In this document: in pieces, positions 17,195 through 24,887 of the stretch
Numbering within the stretch: position 1 is the first letter of the stretch
Layout of the letters: each line of letters begins with the position of its first letter
Assembly: GCA_029202665.1 (NCBI GenBank)
Contig: CP119326.1
Location: 1,302,001 to 1,366,000 of the forward strand
Direction: 5' to 3'
Source of the DNA: Candidatus Brevundimonas colombiensis
GTDB lineage: Bacteria; Pseudomonadota; Alphaproteobacteria; Caulobacterales; Caulobacteraceae
Length of the DNA stretch: 64,000 nt
The notes under the pieces: generated by a model
Seen by the model: only the letters and a program-made list of their open reading frames with translations
Database searches by the model: none
Told to the model about the DNA's origin: nothing
Program-made: the position numbers and the translations under genes

Positions 17195-17830
17195 TCAGGC
17201 ATCGGCGTCGGGCTGTCGATCCGGGTGGGCCGAGGCGAAGGCGACGTGGGCGCGCGCGGCCTCTTCGACATCCAGAAGATGGGGCCAGGGCGACAGGTCC
17301 ATGTTGAAGCGACGCGCCGAATACATCTGAGGAATCAGATAGCAGTCCGCCAGCGTCGGGGCGTCGCCGAAGCTCCAGCCGGCGCCGTGGCGGGCGATCA
17401 GGGCCTCAAGCGCATCGAAGCCCGGCGCGATCCATCCCGCGGCCCAGGCGTCCACGGCGGACGGATCGGCGCCGAAGGTCGAGCGGATCGCCTTCAACAC
17501 GCGAAGATTGTTCAATGGATGGATGTCGCAACCGATCAGGGCGGCCATGGCGCGCACCGCCGCCCGGTCGTTCGCCGCCCGAGGCAACAGGGCCGGTTCT
17601 GGATGCGTCTCCTCCAACCACTCCAGAATGGCCGGACTCTGGGTGACGATCAGGTCGCCGTCCTGAAGCGCCGGAACCATGCCCTGCGGGTTCAGCGCCA
17701 GATAATCGGCCGCCTTCTGCTCGCCCTTGCGCAGGTCGTGGGCGGCGCTGTCGTAACCCAGGCCCTTCAGATTCAGGGCGATCCGGACGCGGTAGCTGGC
17801 CCCCGAGCGCCAGTAGCCATGCAGGATCAC
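17195..17830 (-). CDS. maiA: Maleylacetoacetate/maleylpyruvate isomerase (zeta-class GST)
   Basis: A 211-residue zeta-class glutathione transferase starting GTG at 17830 (VILHGYWRSGASYRVRIALN). The SGASYRVRIAL motif is the zeta GST SSCSWRVRIAL-like active-site segment. VPALQDGDLIVTQSPAILEWLEE forms the glutathione site and the C-terminal domain has DIHPLNNLRV, as in maleylacetoacetate isomerase. It isomerises maleylacetoacetate or maleylpyruvate in tyrosine/homogentisate or gentisate breakdown. Its GTG overlaps the stop of the fumarylpyruvate/fumarylacetoacetate hydrolase-family gene, which performs the next step. No ring-cleaving dioxygenase is nearby. Confidence 0.88.
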   Translation of the reverse strand: MILHGYWRSGASYRVRIALNLKGLGYDSAAHDLRKGEQKAADYLALNPQGMVPALQDGDLIVTQSPAILEWLEETHPEPALLPRAANDRAAVRAMAALIGCDIHPLNNLRVLKAIRSTFGADPSAVDAWAAGWIAPGFDALEALIARHGAGWSFGDAPTLADCYLIPQMYSARRFNMDLSPWPHLLDVEEAARAHVAFASAHPDRQPDADA

Positions 17831-18495
17831 GGCTGGACCTCGAAACTCAGCGTCTCCAGACCGTCGATGGTCGCCACCACCCGGTCGCCCGGCTGGACCG
17901 GACCGACGCCGGACGGGGTGCCGGTGAAGATCAGGTCGCCGGGCTGAAGCGACCACAGGGCGCCGGCCGCCTCGACGATGCGATCGGGATTCAGGATCAT
18001 GTCGTCCAGCACGCTGTCCTGACGGGGCTGGCCATTGACGGTCAGGCGGATGGCGCCGGCGGGATCGGGCAGGGCGCCCAGGGTGATGGGGCCGCACGGC
18101 GCCGACTGATCAAACCCCTTGGCCGCATCCCACGGCCGGCCGGCCTTCTTGGCCTCGGCCTGCAGATCGCGGCGGGTCAGGTCGCAACCGACCGCCCAGC
18201 CGACGACGCCGATCCGGCCGTCGGCCAGCGGGCCGATGGCCGCGACCAGTTCGGCCTCATAATGCAGGTTCGCGGTCGCCGACGGATAGGTCGGGTCCGC
18301 GCCGTCCGACACCAGGGCGTCGCCGGGCTTGGAAAAGAAGAAGGGCGTCTGCTTGTCCGGGTCCGACCCCATTTCGCGCGCATGGGCGGCGTAGTTCTGA
18401 CCCACGCACAGGATGCGGCGAACGGGAAACCTCTGGTCCGATCCGACGATCGGCAGCGACGGGACAGGGCGGGGCGCAAACAGCCATTGGGTCAT
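17827..18495 (-). CDS. Fumarylacetoacetate hydrolase family protein, fumarylpyruvate hydrolase type
   Basis: A 222-residue FAH-fold hydrolase. Motifs are the VGQNYAAHAREMG start, FFFSKPGDALV, the metal-binding acidic pair in LHYEAELVAAIG, GWAVGCDLTRRDLQ and the LIFTGTPSGVGPVQPGD signature. The short single-domain form is typical of fumarylpyruvate hydrolases (NagK-like) rather than the 420-residue FAH of tyrosine catabolism. It would split fumarylpyruvate to fumarate and pyruvate after the isomerase encoded by the next gene, with which it overlaps by 4 bases. First gene of the pair. The exact substrate is inferred. Confidence 0.87.
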   Translation of the reverse strand: MTQWLFAPRPVPSLPIVGSDQRFPVRRILCVGQNYAAHAREMGSDPDKQTPFFFSKPGDALVSDGADPTYPSATANLHYEAELVAAIGPLADGRIGVVGWAVGCDLTRRDLQAEAKKAGRPWDAAKGFDQSAPCGPITLGALPDPAGAIRLTVNGQPRQDSVLDDMILNPDRIVEAAGALWSLQPGDLIFTGTPSGVGPVQPGDRVVATIDGLETLSFEVQP

Positions 18496-18631
18496 GCGAA
18501 CCTTCTAGTGCGGCGAAAAGCCCGTGGCGAGGGCATGGGCGGGCGCCCATCTGGTGGAACCTCGTCAGGAGTGTGGCGTTGCCAGACGGGGTTCTCTATT
18601 CTACCGCCAAGCTTTCAACGGAGCGCGCATC

Positions 18632-18976
18632 ATGGCCAGCACCAAGGCCCGAGAAGACATCAAGGCCGATCTGAAAACCCTCAAGGAGGATCTGAAGACC
18701 GGCGCCCGCGAGGAAACCCAGCGCCTGCGCGAAAAGGCGGCCGAGGCCGAGGCCAAGCTGCGCGCCAAGGGCGAGGAAGTGCGCGAACAGGCCCGCGGCT
18801 ATTACGACGAAGCCCGCACGCGCGGTCGCGAGTATTACGACGACGCCGCCGAACGCCTGGACGAGGCGCAACGCTATGTGGTCGAACGGGTCCAGGAACG
18901 TCCGCTGCAGTCGACCGCCGTGGCGCTGGGCGTCGGCGTCATTCTGGGCATGCTGCTGGCCGGTCGTCGCCGCTGA
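18632..18976 (+). CDS. DUF883/ElaB-YqjD-like membrane-anchored protein
   Basis: A 114-residue protein. Residues 1-85 are a highly charged amphipathic helix rich in Lys, Glu, Arg and Ala (likely coiled coil). A single C-terminal membrane segment (VALGVGVILGMLLAG) follows, with a terminal RRR. This is the architecture of the DUF883 family, whose E. coli members YqjD and ElaB are inner-membrane proteins linked to ribosomes and stationary-phase stress. The ATG at 18632 is preferred over in-frame 18524 because GGAG lies before it and homologous sequence begins there. The next gene starts inside its stop codon (TGATG), so they are co-translated. Confidence 0.82.
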   Translation: MASTKAREDIKADLKTLKEDLKTGAREETQRLREKAAEAEAKLRAKGEEVREQARGYYDEARTRGREYYDDAAERLDEAQRYVVERVQERPLQSTAVALGVGVILGMLLAGRRR

Positions 18977-19386
18977 TGTTCAAGGGCCTCGTCAAAAAGC
19001 TGGTTGCGACGGCCGTCGTCGCGGCCAGCGCCTTTCTGGCCGTCATCTTCCTGGGGCTGTCCATCTTCTATGGGCTCAGCCTCAAACTGACGCCGCTGGG
19101 CGCCGCCGCCGTGACCTTCGGCCTGTTCGCCCTGGTCGCCCTGATCGTGATCCTGGTCTTCCTGCGCAGCGGCGCGGACGACGAGGAAGAGGATGAGGAC
19201 GAACCGTCGGGCCTGCTGGGCAAGGTGATCCATATTGTTCGCGAACGCCCCATCGTCGGCGCGGTCGGCGGTCTGGGCGCAGCCTTCCTGTTGCTGCGCA
19301 ATCCCGCGCTTGCGGCCATCGTCGCCAGCATGGTGGCCGACCGCAAAATGGACCAGGGCGGCTATTCGCGCCGTCGCCGTCGCTAG
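18976..19386 (+). CDS. Small integral membrane protein, phage-holin-like/YqjE-like
   Basis: A 136-residue membrane protein. It has two N-terminal hydrophobic segments (about 8-35 and 43-62), a strongly acidic cytoplasmic linker (DDEEEDEDEPSG), a third hydrophobic stretch (VGAVGGLGAAFLLLRNPALAAI) and a basic tail (SRRRRR). It follows a DUF883 gene as yqjE follows yqjD in enterobacteria, which suggests a YqjE/holin-like partner, though sequence similarity is weak. A role in envelope or ribosome-membrane association is speculative. Confidence 0.7.
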   Translation: MFKGLVKKLVATAVVAASAFLAVIFLGLSIFYGLSLKLTPLGAAAVTFGLFALVALIVILVFLRSGADDEEEDEDEPSGLLGKVIHIVRERPIVGAVGGLGAAFLLLRNPALAAIVASMVADRKMDQGGYSRRRRR

Positions 19387-19498
19387 GGGAATCTGAGCCA
19401 GCAAGGGAACGGCCAAGACGCCACGACGTTGATGCAGCGGACCGACAAACGGCCCTAAGGGTCGCCGACGGAAACATCAACGCAGGAGAGCTAACCCC

Positions 19499-19681
19499 AT
19501 GATGCGCTGGGCAATTATCTTCCTGGTCGTGGCCTTGGTCGCGGCCGTTCTCGGCTTCGGAGGCATTGCGAACTTCTCGTTCGAAATCGCCAAATTCGTC
19601 GCCGTCGTCGCCATTATCCTGTTCGTCATCGCCCTGGTGGCCGGCGGACTTCGCGGACGCGGCGGCACGCCCCGACTATAG
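19499..19681 (+). CDS. DUF1328 small membrane protein
   Basis: A 60-residue protein made of two hydrophobic helices (about 4-20 and 31-50) separated by GGIANFSFEIAKF, ending in a short Gly/Arg-rich tail. This matches the DUF1328 (YtjA) family of small membrane proteins of unknown function, common in stress-induced operons of Proteobacteria. AGGAGAG lies 9 bases before the first of two tandem ATGs; the second at 19502 is equally possible. A strong terminator follows at 19702. Confidence 0.85.
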   Translation: MMRWAIIFLVVALVAAVLGFGGIANFSFEIAKFVAVVAIILFVIALVAGGLRGRGGTPRL

Positions 19682-19701
19682 GGCGCGACCGATCAGAAAT
19701 C

Positions 19702-19734
19702 AGGGGACGAGGCTTCGGCTTCGTCCCCTTTTTT
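19702..19734 (+). terminator. Rho-independent terminator after DUF1328 gene
   Basis: A stem AGGGGACGAGGC/GCTTCGTCCCCT (one G-T pair) closes on a TTCG tetraloop and is followed by six or more T residues. Confidence 0.92.
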
Positions 19735-19820
19735 CATGCCTGCGAAGGGTGCGTAGAAAGAACTTTACATTTCAAAGTTTGCGGGCGATCCTTCCTCATC
19801 GATTTAGGGAGGAGACCCTC

Positions 19821-20444
19821 ATGACCCGCGACACCCAGGCCATTCAGGACGACATCGCCTATCTGCGCGGCTTGGCGCATGAAGGGCGCCAAGCGCCTTT
19901 GTTGGCGGGACCGATCCTGGTCACGGCAGGCGTGATTTTTGGATCGACCAGCCTGATCCACTGGGCCATTCAATCGGGCGTGCTGCGGCTGAATCCCTGG
20001 TTCCAGCTTTGGATCTGGGTCGTCGCAGGCGCGGTGTTCGCCGTCGCCCTGACCATTCTGATCGGCCGTATCAAAACCAAGCCCGGCGTGCGTTCGGCGG
20101 GCAACAAGGCGGTCGGCGCGGCCTGGGAAGCGGTCGGCTACGGCATCTTCGTCACCTGGCTGGCCCTGGTCGCCATGGCGTTGAAGACCGGAAACTGGTC
20201 GTGGATGTCGGTGATGCCGACGGCGGTGCTAGTCGCCTATGGCTCGGCCTGGATGATCGGGGCGGCGATGACGCGGACGCGGTGGATGTCGATGACGGCG
20301 CTGGCCGCCTATGTCGGCGCCGTGGCCGTGGCCTGGTTCGTCGGCAGTCCGTTGATCTATCCGGTGTACGCCGTCGTCCTGTTCGCCGTCGCCCTGGTTC
20401 CCGGCCTCATCCTCATGCGCCAGGAACCGGCGGAGATCGTCTAA
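19821..20444 (+). CDS. Multi-pass membrane protein of unknown function
   Basis: A 207-residue protein with about six hydrophobic segments (for example GPILVTAGVIFGSTSLIHWA, LWIWVVAGAVFAVALTILI, YGIFVTWLALVAMAL). It ends in a short cytoplasmic tail. The N-terminal 25 residues are soluble and charged. GGGAGGAG lies 5-12 bases before the ATG at 19821, which rules out the upstream in-frame codons. I do not recognise a functional family. A small winged-helix regulator starts 2 bases after its stop, so the membrane protein and regulator form a unit, a common arrangement where the regulator controls its neighbour. Confidence 0.8.
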   Translation: MTRDTQAIQDDIAYLRGLAHEGRQAPLLAGPILVTAGVIFGSTSLIHWAIQSGVLRLNPWFQLWIWVVAGAVFAVALTILIGRIKTKPGVRSAGNKAVGAAWEAVGYGIFVTWLALVAMALKTGNWSWMSVMPTAVLVAYGSAWMIGAAMTRTRWMSMTALAAYVGAVAVAWFVGSPLIYPVYAVVLFAVALVPGLILMRQEPAEIV

Positions 20445-20446
20445 GC

Positions 20447-20749
20447 ATGGCCGACGACTTCGACATCGGCCGCATCGACGACGTCATTCACGGCCGCATT
20501 CGTCTGGGGATCATGGCCTTTCTGTCGGGGGCCGACACGGCGGACTTCGCCACCCTGAAGGCGCGATTGCAGACCACGGACGGCAATCTGTCGGTTCATC
20601 TGCGCAAGCTGGAAGAGGCGGGCTTCGTCGCCGTGACCAAGAGCTTTCGGGGCCGAAAGCCCTTGACGGAGGCCAGTCTGACCGAAGAAGGGCGCACCGC
20701 CTTCGTGGCCTATCTGGATGCGATGTCGGATCTGCTGCCCACGCGATAA
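20447..20749 (+). CDS. Winged-helix transcriptional regulator (MarR/ArsR-like, single domain)
   Basis: A 100-residue protein consisting of one winged-helix domain: IHGRIRLGIMAFLSG, TDGNLSVHLRKLEEAGFV as recognition helix, then the wing VTKSFRGRKPLTEASLTEEG. It matches small transcriptional regulators of the HTH_34 type. No sensor domain is present. It begins 2 bases after the membrane protein stop, and is probably co-transcribed with and regulating that gene. The ligand is unknown. Confidence 0.85.
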   Translation: MADDFDIGRIDDVIHGRIRLGIMAFLSGADTADFATLKARLQTTDGNLSVHLRKLEEAGFVAVTKSFRGRKPLTEASLTEEGRTAFVAYLDAMSDLLPTR

Positions 20750-20770
20750 AAACAGGCTAGAAGGCGGCGC

Positions 20771-21550
20771 ATGAGCGACCGTCTTCACGCCTTCGAGGCC
20801 ATCGATAACTTTCGCGACTATGGCGACTACGCCACGACGGCGGGGCGCCGGGTGCGGCCCGGCCGACTGTTCCGCTCGGCCCACCATGCGCGGGCCAGCG
20901 AGGCGGACCTGGCGCGAGTGGCGGCGCTGGATCTCGGTGCGGTGGTCGATCTGCGCCGCCCCGGCGAACGCCGCGACCAGCCGTCGCGACGGCCCGATGG
21001 CTGGTCCGGCCTGGTGATCGCGGGCGGGATCGATGACGGCGTCGAGGCGCCCCACATCACCTTTTTGAAGACCCAGGACCTGACGCCGGATTCGGGGCGA
21101 CGGTTCATGCAGGGCACCTATCGTCGCCTGCCGTTCGATGCGGCGCACAGGGAGGTGTTCGGCCGCTATTTCCAGGCCTTGGCCGATCAGGATCGACCGG
21201 TCCTGATCCATTGCGCGGCGGGAAAGGATCGGACCGGTTTCCTGGCCGCCCTGACCCATCACCTGCTGGGGGTGTCGCGCGACGACATGGTCGAGGACTA
21301 TCTGCTGACCAATACGGCGGTGGACCTTGAGGGGCGGGCGCCGTCGATCGCGCGCCAGTTGCACAAGATGACCGGCCGCCTCGCCGCCGACGACGCGGTG
21401 GTGGCCTTCCTGGGCGTCGAAGCCGCCTATCTGGAGGCCGCCCTGGCCGAAGTCGAGGCCCGGCACGGTTCGATCGACGCCTATCTGCGCGACGCCCTGG
21501 GAATCGATAGCGCGCGGCGCGAACGGATCGTGGAGCGGCTGTCGGCGTGA
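20771..21550 (+). CDS. Tyrosine-protein phosphatase (PTP/DSP-like)
   Basis: A 259-residue cytoplasmic phosphatase with the P-loop HCAAGKDRTGF, where C148 is the nucleophile and R154 binds phosphate. Before it is the family segment NFRDYGDYAT..GRRVRPGRLFRSAH and VVDLRRPGER, typical of bacterial Y_phosphatase3 proteins, which may act on phosphotyrosine or phosphoinositides. The C-terminal part (EAAYLEAALAEVEARHGSI) is also conserved in that family. The stop overlaps the GTG of pabB, so it is translationally coupled to folate synthesis; the functional link is unclear. Confidence 0.87.
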   Translation: MSDRLHAFEAIDNFRDYGDYATTAGRRVRPGRLFRSAHHARASEADLARVAALDLGAVVDLRRPGERRDQPSRRPDGWSGLVIAGGIDDGVEAPHITFLKTQDLTPDSGRRFMQGTYRRLPFDAAHREVFGRYFQALADQDRPVLIHCAAGKDRTGFLAALTHHLLGVSRDDMVEDYLLTNTAVDLEGRAPSIARQLHKMTGRLAADDAVVAFLGVEAAYLEAALAEVEARHGSIDAYLRDALGIDSARRERIVERLSA

Positions 21551-22860
21551 GCGACGTGCTGCGCCATCGGGCGGTGCGCGACGCCGCCTGGGTCGAGCCG
21601 GCGACGGTGGCGGCGGGGCTGGCGGTGGACGGCGGGGACGGGCTGTTGGCCCTGGTGTCGGACGGGGCGTCGGGTGAACGCTGGTCGCACGTCGCGACCC
21701 AGCCGGACCGGGTTCAGGTCGGGCCGGTCAAGGGTGCGGCGCTGTTCGACCCGCTGCGCGATCCCGCGTTCGCGGCCGGGACGGTGGGGCTGGCCGCCTA
21801 CGACCCCGGGGCGCGACCGGCGACGGGACGGCGCGAGACGGTGTGGCCGGATCTGATGCTGGCCCGCTATCCGGCCATGCTGACCTTCGACCATCAGGCG
21901 CGCCGGGTTCAGGCGATCGGGCGAGGGGCGACGGTCGCCCGAGCCGAGGCGGCGGCGGATCGCGCCCTGGGCTGGCTGACGACGGCGCGTCCCCTCGCCA
22001 TGCCCGCCCCACCGGCCGAAGTCTTTCAGGCCGAGGCGCCAGCGGCAGCCTATCGCGCGGCGGTGGCGGACGTCGTGGACCGGATCGCGGCGGGCGAGTT
22101 GTTTCAGGCCAATGTGGCGCGCGCCTGGTCGGGCCGACTGAGGCCCGAGGCCGATCCGTTCGATGTCTTCGTGCGGCTGCAACAGACGCGGGCCTCGCCC
22201 TTCGGCGCCTATTGGCGGATCGGGGACCGGGCGCTGGCCTCCAACTCGCCCGAACTGTTCCTGAGCTTCAAGGGGGCCAGCCGCCGGATCGAGGCGCGGC
22301 CGATCAAGGGCACCCGGCCGCGCGACGCCGATCCGGCGCGGGACGCGGCCCTGGCGGGCGACCTGGTGGCCAGCCCCAAGGACCGGGCCGAGAACCTGAT
22401 GATCGTGGACCTGATGCGAAACGATCTGGCGCGCGCGTCAGAGCCCGGCTCGGTGCGGGTGGAGCGGCTGTTCGCGGTCGAACGACATCCGACCGTGCAT
22501 CATCTGGTCTCGACCGTGACGGCGACGGCGCGGAAGGGCGTGGGGGCCGCCGAGCTGATGGAGGCGACCTTTCCGCCCGGCTCGATCACCGGCGCGCCCA
22601 AGCACCAGGCCATGAAGGTGATCGCCGATCATGAACCGCCGCGCGGCCCGTGGTGCGGGTCGCTGTTCCTGATCGGGGAGGGGGGAGACCTGACCGCCTC
22701 GGTGCTGATCCGCACGGCCGGGTTCGAGCGGGCGGACGGGCTGTGGCGCTATCGCAGCCTGGCCGGGGCCGGCATCGTCGCCGACAGTGATCCGGCCGCC
22801 GAAGAGGCCGAGACAGACGTCAAGATCTCTGCGATGCGCGAGGCCCTGATCGGACGCTGA
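21547..22860 (+). CDS. pabB: Aminodeoxychorismate synthase component I
   Basis: A 437-residue chorismate-binding enzyme. It has the catalytic lysine motif IEARPIKGTRPR, then ENLMIVDLMRNDLAR, HHLVSTV, and FPPGSITGAPKHQAM, all diagnostic of PabB/TrpE. It makes 4-amino-4-deoxychorismate with the PabA amidotransferase in p-aminobenzoate and folate synthesis. It ends shortly after DVKISAMREAL, so no PabC lyase domain is fused. The GTG start at 21547 overlaps the upstream phosphatase stop (GTGA). PabA and PabC are not adjacent. TrpE is the alternative, but the ARPIKGT and length favour PabB. Confidence 0.9.
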   Translation: MSDVLRHRAVRDAAWVEPATVAAGLAVDGGDGLLALVSDGASGERWSHVATQPDRVQVGPVKGAALFDPLRDPAFAAGTVGLAAYDPGARPATGRRETVWPDLMLARYPAMLTFDHQARRVQAIGRGATVARAEAAADRALGWLTTARPLAMPAPPAEVFQAEAPAAAYRAAVADVVDRIAAGELFQANVARAWSGRLRPEADPFDVFVRLQQTRASPFGAYWRIGDRALASNSPELFLSFKGASRRIEARPIKGTRPRDADPARDAALAGDLVASPKDRAENLMIVDLMRNDLARASEPGSVRVERLFAVERHPTVHHLVSTVTATARKGVGAAELMEATFPPGSITGAPKHQAMKVIADHEPPRGPWCGSLFLIGEGGDLTASVLIRTAGFERADGLWRYRSLAGAGIVADSDPAAEEAETDVKISAMREALIGR

Positions 22861-22867
22861 GGGCGGA

Positions 22868-23398
22868 TCAGCAGCTGGAACAGGCGATCAGATTGACCGC
22901 GCGCGGCCGCAGATAGGCCATCCGTTCGAACCGGGTGAAATAGGGCGCGACCATATCGAACGGCGACGCGTAGTCGTAGTTCGCCTCGGCCACGATCACG
23001 GATTCGCCGGCCGCCAGCATGTCCGACGGGATTTTCGCATCCGCCACGGTCAGCTTGGCCGATATGCCCCGCCCCACGCTCCAGTCGACCCTGTAGGTGG
23101 TGGCGTTGACGCGGGTGACGCTGCTGACCCGCTGAGACAGCGGCGCATTGGGGAACGGCCTTATGATCTGATCGCCGATGGCGAAGATGTCGTCGAGCTC
23201 GGTCTTGGTCACAGTGTTGTTCTGCGACACCAGGTCGGCGACCATGGAAGCCACATGGCCGGTGCGCTTCAGCGCCATATAGCCCTGACAATATTCGACC
23301 ATGCCGAAGTACAGCAGGATCAGGATGGGGGCGAGGAAGGCGAACTCCACGGCGGCGGCGCCGCGTGCGTCCTTCGCCAGGGTGCGGAGCCGCATCAT
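22868..23398 (-). CDS. TadE-like pilus pseudopilin protein
   Basis: A 176-residue TadE-family protein. The basic N-terminus leads to GAAAVEFAFLAPILILLYFGMVEY, with the conserved glutamate after the processing region and one membrane helix. A periplasmic domain with cysteines at the very end (LIACSSC) follows. Such proteins are minor pseudopilins of Flp/Tad pili processed by the TadV/CpaA peptidase. The ATG at 23398 overlaps the stop of the upstream TadE-like gene (ATGA). An earlier in-frame codon at 23434 would lie inside that gene. It corresponds to the small TadE/F genes (CpaJ/CpaK type) near Caulobacter pil genes. Confidence 0.85.
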   Translation of the reverse strand: MMRLRTLAKDARGAAAVEFAFLAPILILLYFGMVEYCQGYMALKRTGHVASMVADLVSQNNTVTKTELDDIFAIGDQIIRPFPNAPLSQRVSSVTRVNATTYRVDWSVGRGISAKLTVADAKIPSDMLAAGESVIVAEANYDYASPFDMVAPYFTRFERMAYLRPRAVNLIACSSC

Positions 23399-23970
23399 GA
23401 CTTCGACGTCGTCGATGTCGTCGACTTGGTCCACGGCTCGTTTCGGAATGCCGTCGCCGACACCAGCAGGACCTTGCCATTTCCCACGCGTGACGTGGCC
23501 TGGTTCAGCAGGGGCGTGACCAGCGGGTGGACGTACCAGACGCGCACCAGGATCAGATCGCCCGGATTGCCCCCCTCAAAGATCGCCTTGGTCGGGTCGA
23601 TCTGGCCGTCGGTGATGGGGTCGAGCGGATCGGGCGCAGAGAACTGGGGAATGACGCGCACATCGACGGTGGCGCGACTGGCGCAATCGCTCTTGAACAG
23701 CGTCATCCGGTCGCAAAGCTCGGTCTTGAACCGGGCTGCTGTGAACTTCTGCTGATCGGCCAGCCCTGTCCGGATCAGGCGGCCCGCCTGCGTCGTCGCC
23801 GTCTCCAGCATGGAATCGATCACGAAGACCATGCCCAGTTCCAGAATGGCGAAGATCATCAGAAGAAAGGGGATCGCCACCATGGCGAACTCGATCGCGG
23901 CGACGCCGTCACGCCCCTGGCGGCGGCGTGCGCTCCGCATCCAGGCGGCCAGAAGGGTGTGCGCGATCAT
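23395..23970 (-). CDS. TadE/TadF-like pilus pseudopilin protein
   Basis: A 191-residue protein with the same plan as its neighbour. An arginine-rich N-terminus (RSARRRQGRDG) is followed by VAAIEFAMVAIPFLLMIFAILELGMVF, with the TadE glutamate and a single transmembrane helix. A periplasmic domain contains two central cysteines (LCDRM and SDCAS). It is expected to be a minor pilin of the Flp pilus, matured by CpaA. It lies 10 bases after the secretin-N-domain gene and overlaps the second TadE-like gene, forming a three-gene unit divergent from pilA. Confidence 0.87.
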   Translation of the reverse strand: MIAHTLLAAWMRSARRRQGRDGVAAIEFAMVAIPFLLMIFAILELGMVFVIDSMLETATTQAGRLIRTGLADQQKFTAARFKTELCDRMTLFKSDCASRATVDVRVIPQFSAPDPLDPITDGQIDPTKAIFEGGNPGDLILVRVWYVHPLVTPLLNQATSRVGNGKVLLVSATAFRNEPWTKSTTSTTSKS

Positions 23971-23980
23971 GGTCGGCGGA

Positions 23981-24382
23981 TCAGGGCGCGGTCGTGGCGG
24001 GGGCGGGCAGGCTGCGAACGCTGGGCGAGCAGGAGGCGCCGCAGGTCATTTCCGTCGCCTGGGCGCCGCGCCAGACCCGGACCGAGCCGGTCGCGCCGCC
24101 CGACACCACGATCTCGCGCTGGAACAGGGTGCGGCCCACGCCGTCGACGGCGACCACCTCGGTCACGCCATAGCCCTTGCCGACGATGAACAGGGTGTTG
24201 GCGTCCACCATGGAGACGTCGGCGATCTGAGGATTGGCGACGATGATGGAGGCGGCGGCCCCGCGCAACTGGACACGGGCGGACCGATCGATCTCGACGT
24301 TCAGCGCGCCGTCCTGGGCCTTGGCGACGACAGGGCCGGCCAACAGGGCGGCGGCCAGGAGAACGGCGGGGATGCGGGACAT
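23981..24382 (-). CDS. Pilus assembly protein with secretin N-terminal (CpaC-like N) domain
   Basis: A 133-residue exported protein. It has a signal peptide (about 1-22, VVAKAQDG) and then one domain that matches the N-terminal pilus/flagella-type domain of CpaC (compare VANPQIADVSMVDANTLFIVGKGYGVTEVVAVDGVGRT with the same region of CpaC encoded at 26449). It lacks the secretin barrel, so it cannot form a pore alone. It may assist CpaC or occupy the periplasmic ring, like CpaI-type proteins of Caulobacter (name not certain). It is divergent from pilA. Confidence 0.85.
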   Translation of the reverse strand: MSRIPAVLLAAALLAGPVVAKAQDGALNVEIDRSARVQLRGAAASIIVANPQIADVSMVDANTLFIVGKGYGVTEVVAVDGVGRTLFQREIVVSGGATGSVRVWRGAQATEMTCGASCSPSVRSLPAPATTAP

Positions 24383-24620
24383 CGGCGGCTCTGAATAACG
24401 GCGCGTGCGGACGCGGACACGCGCATGATGGCCCGGCGATCCTCAACAAAGGCTGAAGCCCGAAAATGAGAATTATCTTTGGTGAATCCGCGCGTAACCA
24501 CACCTCGTGACTCCGATTTAACGGGGGCGCGGCATTGTCATCCTGCGTTTGGGGGTCAAGCGGGCTACCGGCTCCCCCCGCCAAGTTGCTCGCTAGACCA
24601 TTTGAAAAAGGACTATCCCA
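24383..24620. promoter_or_regulatory. Divergent promoter region between pilA and the TadE-like operon
   Basis: A 238-base gene-free stretch. It holds two GANTC (CcrM) sites, GAATC at 24484-24488 and GACTC at 24509-24513. It also holds a TTAAC half-site near 24518 and GCGTAACC near 24492, which resemble isolated CtrA half-boxes. No complete TTAA-N7-TTAAC box is visible. In C. crescentus pilA is CtrA-activated, so cell-cycle control is expected, but the elements here are imperfect. Confidence 0.45.
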
Positions 24621-24797
24621 ATGACCAAGTTCATCTCGCGCTTCGCCAAAGACGAATCGGGCGCCACCGCCATCGAATACGGCCTGATCGCCGCCCTGAT
24701 CGCTGTCGCCCTGATCACCGTTCTCGGCACCATGAGCGGTCAACTGCAGAAGACGTTCCAGAAGGTCGAAGACTCGCTGACGGCGGCCAACAAGTAA
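24621..24797 (+). CDS. pilA: Flp-type major pilin PilA
   Basis: A 58-residue Flp pilin (MTKFISRFAKDESGATAIEY start). It has the short basic leader, the processing region GATAIEYGLIAALIAV with the conserved glutamate and tyrosine, and one hydrophobic helix, ending SLTAANK. This is the length and pattern of Caulobacter PilA, the subunit of the polar pilus used for surface contact and as a phage receptor. AAAAAGGA lies before the ATG. The gene is short enough to be missed by simple length cut-offs. cpaA-H follow on the same strand, separated by a hairpin at 24819. Confidence 0.95.
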   Translation: MTKFISRFAKDESGATAIEYGLIAALIAVALITVLGTMSGQLQKTFQKVEDSLTAANK

Positions 24798-24818
24798 GTC
24801 GACGACAACTACAATGGG

Positions 24819-24847
24819 AAGGGCCGGGGCAAGCGCCTCGGCCCTTT
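24819..24847 (+). terminator. Terminator-like hairpin between pilA and cpaA
   Basis: AAGGGCCG...CGGCCCTT forms an 8-bp stem enclosing a short GGGCAAGCGCCT region, followed by TCTT. It would let pilA be expressed at far higher level than the downstream cpa genes. Confidence 0.75.
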
Positions 24848-24887
24848 CTTATTGGCGGAAACCCAACCTTAAGTCCTGCCCGAGAAT

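Noticed and set aside
24520..24550. Sigma-54 promoter before pilA (GGCATTGTCATCCTGC)
   Set aside because: The GG-to-GC spacing is 12, not 10, and the flanking bases do not fit TGGCAC-N5-TTGC.
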